DNA of 64,000 nt from Halomarina litorea (GTDB lineage Archaea > Halobacteriota > Halobacteria > Halobacteriales > Haloarculaceae), in the NCBI RefSeq assembly GCF_024227715.1, contig NZ_CP100448.1, positions 1,116,001 through 1,180,000 on the forward strand, written 5' to 3'. Both the position numbers and the translations under genes were made by a program. The notes under the pieces are model-generated. The model was not told where the DNA came from. It did no database searches and saw only the letters and a program-made list of their open reading frames with translations. Positions 16,715-24,401 of the stretch are shown piece after piece (position 1 is the stretch's first letter; each line of letters begins with the position of its first letter).

Positions 16715-16789
16715 AGCGGGATGGGATAGCCAGGAGATTCCGCCGGGCTCATAACCCGGAGATCGGTAGTTCAAATCTACCTCCCGCTA
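16715..16789 (+). tRNA. Initiator tRNA-Met (CAT)
   Basis: A full cloverleaf can be folded: acceptor AGCGGGA with TCCCGCT and discriminator A; the anticodon stem-loop CCGGG-CTCATAA-CCCGG with anticodon CAT at 16750-16752; T arm GGTAG-TTCAAAT-CTACC. The A1-U72 pair and three consecutive G:C pairs in the anticodon stem identify the initiator form. No intron and no encoded CCA. Its 3' end is the source of two partial copies downstream. Confidence 0.96.
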
Positions 16790-16861
16790 TGATTTTGCCG
16801 AACTTGACCGTCGAGCGAGGCGTCTCGGCGCCGACCGGCGTGTTCGGCACTCATAGCACAA

Positions 16862-16913
16862 GTAGATTGGAACGAGACTGCGAGCGGAGCGAGCAGGCGT
16901 CGTTCAAATCTAC
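16862..16913. repeat. Inverted repeat built on T-arm sequence
   Basis: gtagattggaacg (16862-16874) is the reverse complement of cgttcaaatctac (16901-16913) with one mismatch, separated by 26 bases. The right arm is part of the partial tRNA copy. Confidence 0.6.
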
Positions 16914-16922
16914 CACCCGCTA
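16902..16922 (+). repeat. Partial copy of tRNA-Met 3' end (att-like scar 1)
   Basis: 21 bases match tRNA positions 16769-16789 with a single change (t to a at 16915). The match covers the T loop, the 3' T stem and the whole 3' acceptor strand with discriminator base. This is the part typically duplicated when an integrase uses a tRNA gene as attB. Confidence 0.75.
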
Positions 16923-17086
16923 CTCACGCGCCGTCTTCGGGTCCGCGATACCTTCTTACTTCGAACGGGTCACGCTCCAGTAACGAGGGTGACCGAACAG
17001 CGGGCGCTCGTAAAGACGCTGGCCGATGGCAGTGATGGCGTGTTAGCGTAACCCGCGGGACGTCCGAGATTCGGCTCGGACAGTTC

Positions 17087-17098
17087 ACCTCCCGCTAT
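17087..17098 (+). repeat. Partial copy of tRNA-Met 3' end (att-like scar 2)
   Basis: acctcccgctat is identical to the last bases of the tRNA and the base after it (16779-16790). It is preceded by agttc at 17082-17086, so it may be a longer copy with a small deletion. Confidence 0.5.
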
Positions 17099-17138
17099 TT
17101 TCACCCGCGAACCGTCGACAGCCACTGCACAGCACTGC

Positions 17139-19847
17139 TCACCCCTCGCTCGCGTTCAGCGCCGTCCGGTTCACCTCGTAGATGGTCACACCCTCGTTCT
17201 CGAAGGCCGTCGAGATGCCGCTGTGGCCCTCGAACTCCCTGAGGTCGCGCCCGAAGCACTCGCGTTCCTTCGGGCCGACGTAGACGTACTCCACGTCGTA
17301 CTCGCGGAAGGTCTCCGTCGCGTCGGCCCACGAGCCGATGTAGACCGCGACGACGGCGTCCACGCGCTCGAAGTACGCCTCGTCGCCCCGGTAGCCGCGT
17401 TCGTGCTCCCACCCGGCGAGCGTGGGGACGCCGCTGAACGTCGAGGGGGCGTTCACCCACTGATAGATGCCGGTACAGCCGTACTCGGGGCTGCGGACCC
17501 CCGGCATCGTCATCATGTTGGGCGTGCCCTCGCGGGCGTTCAGCCACTCGATGGCCTCGGCCTCCCGGGGGTGCCAGTCGCGGACGAACCGCGTCGCGTC
17601 GAGGGTGGCGCGGACGTCGTCTCCGGTCCACGTCACCTCGCCGGAGGTGTCGTTGTAGCTCACGAACGGGCCGGCGAGTTGCCAGCCGCCGCCGAGGACG
17701 CCGAAGCCGCCCGCCGAGACGAGCAGGAGGGCGATACCCGCCCGGAGCGCCCACGCGCCGGAGGCACGCGAGAGGTAGCCGTCGCCGTCCGATGCGGTGC
17801 TGGCCGTCCGGTCTCGCAGGCCCCCGAGCGCCCGGGCGAGGAACCCCCCGGTCGCCACGCCCCAGAGGAGCCACACCTGCATCGACACCTTGTAGACCGT
17901 GTTCCAGCGGATGGCGTTGGGGTCGTGGGGCCACACCTTCGCGTAGGCGAACTCGACGGCGACGACGAGACCCGCGCCCGCAACGAGGAGGACGGGTTCG
18001 TACGGGGCGAGCGCGGTCCGCCCCCCGTCGGATTCTGTCGTACCGAGTGGGTGTCGGGCGGTGGGGTCGTCCGGGGCGTCGGACGCGCCCGCCCGCGCGA
18101 GCATCCACCCGCCGCCGAGCAGTGGACCGACGAGGCCCACCACGGCGAGGTCGGTCAGGCCCGCGACGACGACGCCCGCGAGGCCGACGAGGGCGGCGAC
18201 GACAGCGGCTGGCGTCCCGAGGCGACCCCTGACGCGTGCGAGGAGGACGCCGGCGAAGACCAGCAGGAACGCCCCGTAGACGAGGAAGAGGGGAACCATC
18301 GCGCTCCGGGGCGGGAGCCAGCCGATCCCCTGGCTCTCGGGGCGGTGGAAGAGGAGGAACGGCGACCCGACGAGGACGGCGAGGACGCCGAGTACCCCGG
18401 CGACGGGGACGGCCGCAAACGGCCGAGAGAGTTCGTCGAGCGTGCGGGACCCGCCGAAGCGCTCGCGGCCGGGCAGGAGCGTCACCGGGTGGGCGGGCGC
18501 GAGTGCGACCGTGAGCGCGGAGAGGCCGAGGGCGGTCGGGAGGCTCCAGAGGTTGACGAGGGCGAGGAGGCCGGCGAGGAGGCCCACGGTCGACAGGAGG
18601 AGCCAGCGCTGGCCGCGTTCGCGGGCGGGCGTCCGGAAGTAGGCGAGACAGCAGGCGGCGACCGTGAGCAGGAACGGCGTGCTCATCATGTGGGCGTGCA
18701 GGTCGCCGTTGACCCACTCCCAGAGGGGGAAGACGGTGATAGCGTCGGGAATCACGTAGCGGCCGTACCAGTAGTTGAACGTGAACGGGGTGGTCTGGCT
18801 CACGAGGACGGCGTCGAGGGGTGCGCGGATTCCGCCCAGGACGGCCTCGCCGACGGTCCGTCGAGTCTCGGGCGAGAGACCGAAGTCACGGATGGCGACG
18901 CCAAGGAGCATCCGGGCGGGCGTGGCGAGGGTGCCGGTGAACCCGACGAGGAAGGCGGCGAGGACGCCCGCCGTGCGTCGTCGCGAGGTCGTCGCGACCT
19001 CGTGGACCGCAGTCCACCCCGGAATCGGGACTCCCGCGAACCGCTCGCGCCACTCCAGCGCGCGGCGGACCCGTTCGACGCCGTTTCCCCCCTCGCCGGT
19101 CAGTTGTTCGCGGACCGTGAGGGGGACGAGGAGGACGAACGCGCCCGCCCGCACGACGAGTCCGGCGAGGAAGGCGGGGAGGGCGAGGAGCGTCCCGACG
19201 AACCCGGCGAGACCGCCGACGGCGTCGTGTTCCCGTCTGCGTGCGGACTCCCGCTGGGCGACGAGCGCTCCACCGAGGCCGTAGGCGGCACTCACGAGCG
19301 CGCCGAAGTAGCCCGCCAGCAGGAGGTTGTAGGCGTAGCTCGCGGGAGTGAACGTGAGGCGCGCGAGGGCGCTCCCGACGAGGTGGCCGCCGTAGTAGTA
19401 GCGAAGCGACTCGCCCGCGAACCAGAAGTCCTCGACGGGGAGGTGGTCGGCCCGGAGGAGGCTCCGCAGGAGGCCGAAGTCGAGGAACTTCTCCCCGCCC
19501 GCGGCGTGCGCGGCGGGGTCGAGAGCGCGCATGGCGACCATCACGGCGAAGGCGACGCCGAAGACGGCGAGCGTCTCACCCACCGCGCGGGCGTCGAACT
19601 CGTAGCCCCTGCGGGTCAGGGTGGCGGCGAGGGCGACGAGGAGGGCGACGCCGCCCCACGTCCCGGCGGCGAGCGAGAGGCGGCCGACCCAGAAGGCGAC
19701 GAGGCCGAGAACGGCGAGCGCCAGCGGGAGACCGAAGGCACTCCCGAGGCGGGGAAAGCGGGGGAAGAGCCGCGCGGCCAGCGGTTGGCCGAGGAGGGAG
19801 AGGGCGGCGAACGCGAGGAACCACAGGGCGGCGAGGTGGTACTCCAT
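17139..19847 (-). CDS. DUF2298 (YYY-motif) multi-pass membrane protein, copy 2
   Basis: A 902-residue paralogue of 12954-15305. Both begin MEY followed by a hydrophobic helix and share the GEKFLDFGLLRSLLR block, the tyrosine triplet with GGH, a FPLWEWVNGDLHAHMMSTPF block and a soluble C-terminal domain. This copy is about 120 residues longer, mainly through a hydrophobic, basic insertion around residues 195-300. A GT-C-type glycosyltransferase role is inferred from the fold class and from the GT2/GtrA neighbours; no reaction has been demonstrated as far as I know. The promoter 27 bp upstream is almost the same as that of copy 1, so the two are probably co-regulated. Confidence 0.88.
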   Translation of the reverse strand: MEYHLAALWFLAFAALSLLGQPLAARLFPRFPRLGSAFGLPLALAVLGLVAFWVGRLSLAAGTWGGVALLVALAATLTRRGYEFDARAVGETLAVFGVAFAVMVAMRALDPAAHAAGGEKFLDFGLLRSLLRADHLPVEDFWFAGESLRYYYGGHLVGSALARLTFTPASYAYNLLLAGYFGALVSAAYGLGGALVAQRESARRREHDAVGGLAGFVGTLLALPAFLAGLVVRAGAFVLLVPLTVREQLTGEGGNGVERVRRALEWRERFAGVPIPGWTAVHEVATTSRRRTAGVLAAFLVGFTGTLATPARMLLGVAIRDFGLSPETRRTVGEAVLGGIRAPLDAVLVSQTTPFTFNYWYGRYVIPDAITVFPLWEWVNGDLHAHMMSTPFLLTVAACCLAYFRTPARERGQRWLLLSTVGLLAGLLALVNLWSLPTALGLSALTVALAPAHPVTLLPGRERFGGSRTLDELSRPFAAVPVAGVLGVLAVLVGSPFLLFHRPESQGIGWLPPRSAMVPLFLVYGAFLLVFAGVLLARVRGRLGTPAAVVAALVGLAGVVVAGLTDLAVVGLVGPLLGGGWMLARAGASDAPDDPTARHPLGTTESDGGRTALAPYEPVLLVAGAGLVVAVEFAYAKVWPHDPNAIRWNTVYKVSMQVWLLWGVATGGFLARALGGLRDRTASTASDGDGYLSRASGAWALRAGIALLLVSAGGFGVLGGGWQLAGPFVSYNDTSGEVTWTGDDVRATLDATRFVRDWHPREAEAIEWLNAREGTPNMMTMPGVRSPEYGCTGIYQWVNAPSTFSGVPTLAGWEHERGYRGDEAYFERVDAVVAVYIGSWADATETFREYDVEYVYVGPKERECFGRDLREFEGHSGISTAFENEGVTIYEVNRTALNASEG

Positions 19848-19873
19848 TCACATCGTTCGGAACCGCACCGCGG

Positions 19874-19889
19874 GTAAATCTCTTGTGAC
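19874..19889 (-). promoter_or_regulatory. Promoter of YYY gene copy 2
   Basis: Read on the minus strand: GTCACAAGAGATTTAC, 14 of 16 bases the same as the promoter of YYY copy 1. It lies 27 bp before the ATG, consistent with a short-leader transcript. Confidence 0.6.
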
Positions 19890-19931
19890 CTCAGCGACGG
19901 GCGGGCATCGGGTCCCCGAGGTGTCGTCCCC

Positions 19932-20633
19932 TCAGGTCTGTGCCGGCGCGTCGACGCCGAGTTCCTCGAGGAGCGTCTCGGCGGCGGCCGCCGAGGATCC
20001 CGGGCCGCGAGCGGTGACGAGGTCGCCGTCGACCGTGACGCTCTCGTCGGCGTCGAGTTCGGCGTCCCAGTTGCCGCCTGCCGCCTTCACCTCGTCTTCG
20101 ACCCAGTAGGGGAGTTTGCGCCCGTCGGGCATCCGGTCGTACTCGTCGACGATGTCCTCCTCCCACTCGTTGGGGAAGCCGGTCACGTCGCGGCCCTCGA
20201 CGAGGCGGCCCTCCCCGTCGCCCCACGTGAATCCGAGGATACCGACGGCGTGACAGACGACGAGTGCCGTCCCGTCCTCGCCTTCGACGGCGTCGGCGAG
20301 GAGGCCCCGTGCGTGGACGTCCTGATTGATGTCCCACTCGGTGCCGTGGCCGCCGGGGAAGACGACGGCGTCGTAGTCGGCGGCGTCCTCGCCCGCGACG
20401 GGGGCGGGGTCGTTCAGTCGCTCGTCGCTCTCGATGATCTCCTTCAACTCCTCGACTCGCTCCTCCCCGTCGGCGCTCTCGGGGTCGAGCGAGCGCTCGT
20501 CGACGACGGGTTCGTCGCCGCTCGGCGTCGCGACCGTAATCTCGACGCCCGCGTCCGAGAGCGTCGTGAGCGGCTCGATGCACTCTTCGGCCCAGTACCC
20601 CTCCTCGCTGACGACGAACAGCGCTTTCGTCAT
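19932..20633 (-). CDS. DJ-1/PfpI family protein (Hsp31-like)
   Basis: A 233-residue class I glutamine-amidotransferase-like protein. The nucleophile elbow is ALVVCHAVG with the catalytic Cys near residue 145. VVFPGGHGTEWD about 30 residues earlier is the conserved oxyanion strand with an acidic residue that would polarise the Cys. GYWAEECIEPL near the N-terminus supplies the Glu seen in this superfamily. The length and the inserted WGDGEGRL loop resemble Hsp31-type glyoxalase III or deglycase proteins more than short PfpI peptidases. It is monocistronic. Its exact activity (glyoxalase, chaperone or peptidase) is not decided by sequence. Confidence 0.85.
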   Translation of the reverse strand: MTKALFVVSEEGYWAEECIEPLTTLSDAGVEITVATPSGDEPVVDERSLDPESADGEERVEELKEIIESDERLNDPAPVAGEDAADYDAVVFPGGHGTEWDINQDVHARGLLADAVEGEDGTALVVCHAVGILGFTWGDGEGRLVEGRDVTGFPNEWEEDIVDEYDRMPDGRKLPYWVEDEVKAAGGNWDAELDADESVTVDGDLVTARGPGSSAAAAETLLEELGVDAPAQT

Positions 20634-20728
20634 ACCAGTATCGAGGGGACTGACACGGAAAAGGCCCGGAGTACCTGAAAATACCGAGGCTTCCTTCCCG
20701 AGTGACCTGTCGGCTCGTCGGCCGGGGT

Positions 20729-21292
20729 CTACCCGTCGCCGTGTTCGTCGACGATGACGACCTCGCCGTCGACGACGTCCACGTTGATGAGCGTCTTCAC
20801 GTCGTAGTCGGTCATCTCGTTCCCGCCGCCGACCTTCTTGATGACCGCGACGATGTCCGCGACGTCCGCGCCGACCTCCTCCAGGGCCTGCGTGATACCG
20901 AGCAGGGTGCCGCCCGTCGAGAGCACGTCGTCGAGCAGGAGGACGCGGTCGTCCTCCGCGACGTCGTTCATGAACATCTCGTTCTCGGAGTAGCCCGTCA
21001 CCTGCGCGAGGCTGACCTCGCCTTCCAGCCCGTACTGGCGCTTGCGGATGACGACCAGCGGGATGTCGGTCATCAGCGAGACGGCGGTGGAGATGTGGAT
21101 GCCCATCGCGGCGGGCGTGACGATCTTGTCGACGTTCTCCAGTTCGGCCTTGCGGATGATGCGGATGGTGATCTCGCGCAGGAGGCGCGGGTCGAGCATC
21201 GGGACCCCGTCGCTGATGGGGTGGACGAAGTACTCGTAGTCGCCCTTCTCGATGATCGGAGCCTCGCGCAGTGACTGGGCCAGCCGGTCCAT
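20729..21292 (-). CDS. hpt: Archaeal hypoxanthine/guanine phosphoribosyltransferase-like enzyme
   Basis: A 187-residue type I phosphoribosyltransferase for purine salvage. The PRPP-binding motif [13 protein letters not shown] is near residues 118-130. The N-terminal hood region and length are those of the archaeal HGPRT group, which also resembles adenine phosphoribosyltransferase, so the preferred base could be hypoxanthine, guanine or adenine. The start MDRLAQSL at 21290-21292 fits family alignments in memory; in-frame upstream sequence lacks coding character. The gene is divergent from nothing obvious upstream and is followed by the DJ-1 family gene on the same strand after 95 bp. Confidence 0.88.
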   Translation of the reverse strand: MDRLAQSLREAPIIEKGDYEYFVHPISDGVPMLDPRLLREITIRIIRKAELENVDKIVTPAAMGIHISTAVSLMTDIPLVVIRKRQYGLEGEVSLAQVTGYSENEMFMNDVAEDDRVLLLDDVLSTGGTLLGITQALEEVGADVADIVAVIKKVGGGNEMTDYDVKTLINVDVVDGEVVIVDEHGDG

Positions 21293-21371
21293 GTCGCCCG
21301 TATCCAGCGGGGGACTAAAACAGGCGTGGTACGACTGAGCCGTGTGTTGCCGTGGCACGACGCACCCGACG

Positions 21372-21764
21372 CTAGCCGGCCCCCGTCCACACGAGGAGCA
21401 GTTCGGTCCGACCGTCGGGGCTGCGCCAGACCAGCCGGACCGTCTCGCCGGGCGAGACGGCGACACTCGCGCGGTCGCCGACCTCGACTCTCCCCTCGCC
21501 CCACGTCCCGAGGGAGGTGCCGTCGGCCCCGACGAAGTGGACTCGACCCCCGTCGAAGCCGTCGCCGTTGAGATGCGTGACCGAGAGCGTCCCGGTTCCC
21601 GCGTCGTACGACGTCCGCACGGCGACGTTCGGTCGCTCGGCGGTGTGGTCGAGGACGCCCACTGCCGGGACGGCGATGCTGGCGAACAGGAGCAGGACGA
21701 TACCGACGAGGAGCACCTCGCTCACTACGCGCGAGTCACCTCTCCTGTCGGTGCGGAGTCCCAT
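21372..21764 (-). CDS. Type IV pilin-like secreted protein
   Basis: A 130-residue protein starting [20 protein letters not shown]. The short basic leader, the RGDSRVVSE cleavage-like site and the following 20-residue hydrophobic helix (about 15-38) follow the plan of archaeal prepilins processed by PibD; in canonical members the site reads like RAVSPVIG. The mature part is a beta-rich domain with the pattern [17 protein letters not shown]. It differs from the pilin at 27843 in the Glu after the serine. A close relative is present as a pseudogene at 22518-22874. Subunit of a surface filament or a minor pilin is likely; the filament type is unknown. Confidence 0.65.
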   Translation of the reverse strand: MGLRTDRRGDSRVVSEVLLVGIVLLLFASIAVPAVGVLDHTAERPNVAVRTSYDAGTGTLSVTHLNGDGFDGGRVHFVGADGTSLGTWGEGRVEVGDRASVAVSPGETVRLVWRSPDGRTELLLVWTGAG

Positions 21765-21864
21765 CGATCGACCGAAGGGAAGTCGGCCCCGGGGATAGCT
21801 AATCGGTGGTTCGTCAGACGCACGTCGTCGCGTCAGACGGACGAAACGGGCGATTAGGCCCGGT

Positions 21865-22116
21865 TCACGCGAGGTGGAGGCGGAGCGCGAGCCACCGCGC
21901 GGCCGGGAGGACGAAGTCGCCCATGGAGGCGAAGTGGTCGAACCCCGCGAGGAGGAGGAAGTCGACGCCCGTCGCGACGGCCACGCCGAGGACCACCGCG
22001 CCGACGCGAACCGACCGTCTGCCGCCCAGCACGCCGACCCGCGTCGCGAGCGTCCACGCGGCGACGAGGCTCGCGACGACGAGGCCCGCCTCCGCGAACT
22101 CGGTGTCGGCCCCGAA
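21865..22116 (-). pseudogene. C-terminal fragment of a 25456-27333-type membrane protein
   Basis: The last 75-83 residues of this frame align with the C-terminus of the 625-residue membrane protein at 25456-27333. Both end in a near-identical HFASxGDFVLPAARWLALRL block, and the preceding helix reads ATGVDFLLLAGFD here and GTNFILLTSFN there. Upstream of about 22116 the similarity stops and the frame loses coding character. No promoter or start is apparent. It is therefore a remnant of a deleted paralogue left beside the pilin-like gene. An independent small membrane protein of 83 residues is possible but less likely. Confidence 0.7.
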
Positions 22117-22118
22117 CT

Positions 22119-22436
22119 GATGACGGCCGAACTCGTCACGCTCGCCCGGAACGCGGACAGCGGGGGCCGATGACGACGAACCGATGGGCGTTCCTTGGGG
22201 TCGGGGGACTGCTCGCGGCCGGGGCCGTCGGCGCGCGCCCGGGCGGACGGCGACCGACGGGCCGCCGGTCGCTCTCGACCCCGACCCCGAGGTCGTCGCG
22301 ACGCTGCGCGCGATGGACGTCGACCCGGACCGGCCGATCACGGACCTCCTCCGGGAGTCCGAGGCCGGTCTGGTACGCCTCGGTGGCGGACCTGGTCCGG
22401 AGCGCCCGCGCGACGGGCGCGTACCCCGGCCGATGA
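22119..22436 (+). pseudogene. Frameshifted remnant of one or two small genes
   Basis: A short plus-strand end (MTAELVTLARNADSGGR, then a stop at 22171-22173) overlaps by ATGA with a new frame at 22170 that begins MTTNRWAFLGVGGLLAAG, a membrane-anchor or lipoprotein-like start. The coding look then moves to another frame (VALDPDPEVVATLRAMDVD) and returns to the first for VWYASVADLVRSARATG before a stop at 22434-22436. Two compensating frameshifts are needed to join the three parts. It looks like a decayed gene of about 88 codons plus the tail of an upstream gene cut at about 22117. The family is not recognised. Confidence 0.5.
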
Positions 22437-22517
22437 GCGAGCTGGCCACACGGCCGGCGGTCGTTCTTTCGGTTCGTCCCCTCTTTTGTTCCTACTCGAC
22501 GTATCGCGGGGGAGTCG

Positions 22518-22874
22518 CTACAAGCGGGGGCTCCAGACCGCGAGGAGGTGGGTCCGTCCGTCGGGGCCGCGCCAGACGACCCGGACCTCCTCGCCCGCCG
22601 GGACGCGAAGCGCGACCCGGTCGTCCACCTCGACTCGGTCCTCTCCCTACGTCCCGAGGGTGGCACCGTCCGCCCCGACGAAGTACACCGCCCCGCCGCC
22701 GAACGCCTCGCCGTTGATGTGCGTGACCGCCAGCGTGCCGGTCTCAGTATCGTAGGCGGTCCCGAGGGCGACCGTCGGCCGCTCGGTCGTGTGTTCCAGC
22801 GCGCCGATGGACGGGAGGGCGATGCCCGCGAAGAGGACGAGGACGGCACACGTGAGGAGGACCTCGTTCACCAC
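22518..22874 (-). pseudogene. Pilin-like pseudogene with in-frame amber codon
   Basis: A paralogue of 21372-21764. The frame SRVVNEVLLTCAVLV and later VYFVGADGATLGT matches the intact copy residue for residue in many places. At 22647-22649 a TAG codon replaces the TGG tryptophan that follows LGT in the intact copy. The same frame then continues GEDRVEVDDRVALRV to a natural stop at 22518-22520. The 5' end has also lost its ATG: only GTG codons are available. A one-base nonsense change plus start loss make it a pseudogene. Readthrough is very unlikely because haloarchaea do not decode UAG as pyrrolysine. Confidence 0.75.
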
Positions 22875-22883
22875 GCGCGAGTC

Positions 22884-24401
22884 CTCCCTGCCGCCGGTTT
22901 GAATCCTCGCCGTTCTCGACTCGTCCGTATTCGGGAACGAGTATGGCTGATGGCCGGTTAGTCACCTGGTGAGGTCGCGTTACGTGCCGTCGAACGAGGG
23001 GTTAAACCGGTTAGTAAGGACGGAGCGACGACTGAGTGCTCCAGTGGCCGATCGCCATGCTTGTCGGCCATCTCGGTACCAGCTATCACGATCTGGCGGC
23101 ACGGTTAATTCAGCTAATCGCCCGTGGTGATCACACCTGGGCAGAGACGGCCGAATCATCTCACAAGCGTTTTCGCTGGTCCGCAAGAACGGAGAGTTCC
23201 ATGTGGCAAACCCGAACTAGGAGTTGTACCCCACTGTGGGCGCACGAACGTGGCAGCAACTGACACTACTGTTCCCTTTGTGGAGTCCATCAAGTCGTCT
23301 ACACACAGTTGGCCTCGGCGACTTGCATTTCCGCTCACGACCGTTCGAGGCGGTCTCTCGATTATCTGCCGATTCGGAAGTAATCCGGCCGCCAGCTATC
23401 CCTCTACGTCTGGCGGCCGATCGACTCCTCGCATGAGTTCATAACCGGGCGCAGCCGTGTGGCTTCCTGTTTCTGCCTCGCTCACCTTGCCACCTCGCGC
23501 GGGCTATATCGCCTGTTCTAGACCTCCACGAGAGCGCCTTTCTCGGCATCTCTCGGTCGTGGGAGTGCACGCGCGCTGTCCGCTCGCTCATTGACGTCCT
23601 AGTTCACCATCTGGTCTCTGGTCCGCCACCTTCTTGCGGACGCATACACTGATCGGGAACTGCTCAAGAGTACTGCACAAATCAGCTTCTTCACATTCTA
23701 CAAATGCGACGCAGCAGGTCTGTTGCTCCTGATATCCAGGGGAAGTCAGATCGCTGTCATGGCCGCGACAGTCGGTAGCGCTTGGCTACTCCCCCGGATA
23801 TTTCCCTGAAAGCAGCCAAATCCGATTGTGAGATTTCAGCCATACGTCGGTAGATTGCCATGGCGAGCTGAGTCTTCTTGACGATGCTTATAGCCTCTCT
23901 GAAGACCAAAATCGGCACGCTCGTGATCGAGCTATCCGCGGACCATAGCTCTCGTCGAGATTGGCGTTCACAATCGGATCGGCCCAGTACTCTGTCGATT
24001 ATAATCGGAGCGACGCGCGCAACATTTCGGCTACGGGGGGACTCGTCGAGCGAACAACAGTGCTGCACCTATCGATACGTAGTTACCATCGGTCTGGACC
24101 GAATCTTCCGAACGTCTGCGTTAGAAGTGACGGCGAGGTACCGAACACCACCCGCTACTCCCGTTCGCCTATTCGTCAGCTGCAGTAGCAAGAGAACGGG
24201 GCCGTATCCAGACGTCTACACAGAGTGCTGAGCTGGTCGAGAGTTATCCCAGCCAACCGAACAGCGTAGTGCGGGGTCACGACGAGTTGGCCTCGGACGG
24301 TTCACATTCCACCAAGCGACGCTGGTCACTCGTCCGCGACGTCTGGCCGAGAGTTTATATCAGAATTCGCAACTATTCTCCCTATAGATGCAGGTCTGCC
24401 G
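22884..24401. other. Lower-GC geneless tract, probable decayed mobile DNA
   Basis: About 1.5 kb with visibly lower GC than the rest of the window and no frame of convincing coding character. The longest candidates are about 100 codons (for example 23757-24068 on the minus strand, ending KRYRLSRP) and lack starts with promoters or recognisable motifs. A near repeat, agttggcctcggcgacttgc (23303-23322) and agttggcctcggacggttca (about 24284-24303), occurs at the two ends. The tract leads into an HNH nuclease gene. I read it as degraded foreign sequence, but I cannot name the element. Confidence 0.5.
24353..24362 (+). promoter_or_regulatory. TATA box of HNH nuclease gene
   Basis: gtttatatca lies 40-49 bases before the first usable GTG start (24402). 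It is a strong archaeal TATA box and supports transcription of the nuclease gene from within the low-GC tract. Confidence 0.55.

Larger units (their letters stand above)
16790..17138. other. Geneless region with tRNA-derived fragments
   Basis: 349 bp downstream of the initiator tRNA. It holds no convincing gene. Two partial copies of the tRNA 3' end and an inverted repeat made from the T-arm sequence are present (listed separately). The pattern fits scars of integrated elements that used this tRNA as attachment site. Confidence 0.6.

Noticed and set aside
16789-16983. Plus-strand 64-codon frame after tRNA-Met
   Set aside because: It runs through the tRNA-derived fragment and has no start signal beyond a chance ATG at the tRNA end.
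17223-19877. Long plus-strand open frame opposite the second YYY gene
   Set aside because: Same composition artefact; no motif, and the opposite frame has helices, the YYY-GGH block and a matched promoter.
19932-20633. Assigning the DJ-1 family protein as a protease
   Set aside because: The nucleophile is present, but length and inserts fit Hsp31-like glyoxalase or chaperone proteins better, so only the family is claimed.
22647-22649. Pyrrolysine or other recoding at the in-frame TAG
   Set aside because: Haloarchaea are not known to encode pyrrolysine, the codon replaces a conserved Trp, and the start codon is lost as well. A pseudogene is simpler.
23757-24068. 103-codon minus-strand frame in the low-GC tract
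   Set aside because: Its end looks slightly protein-like, but there is no promoter, motif or match that I recognise, and the region shows general decay.
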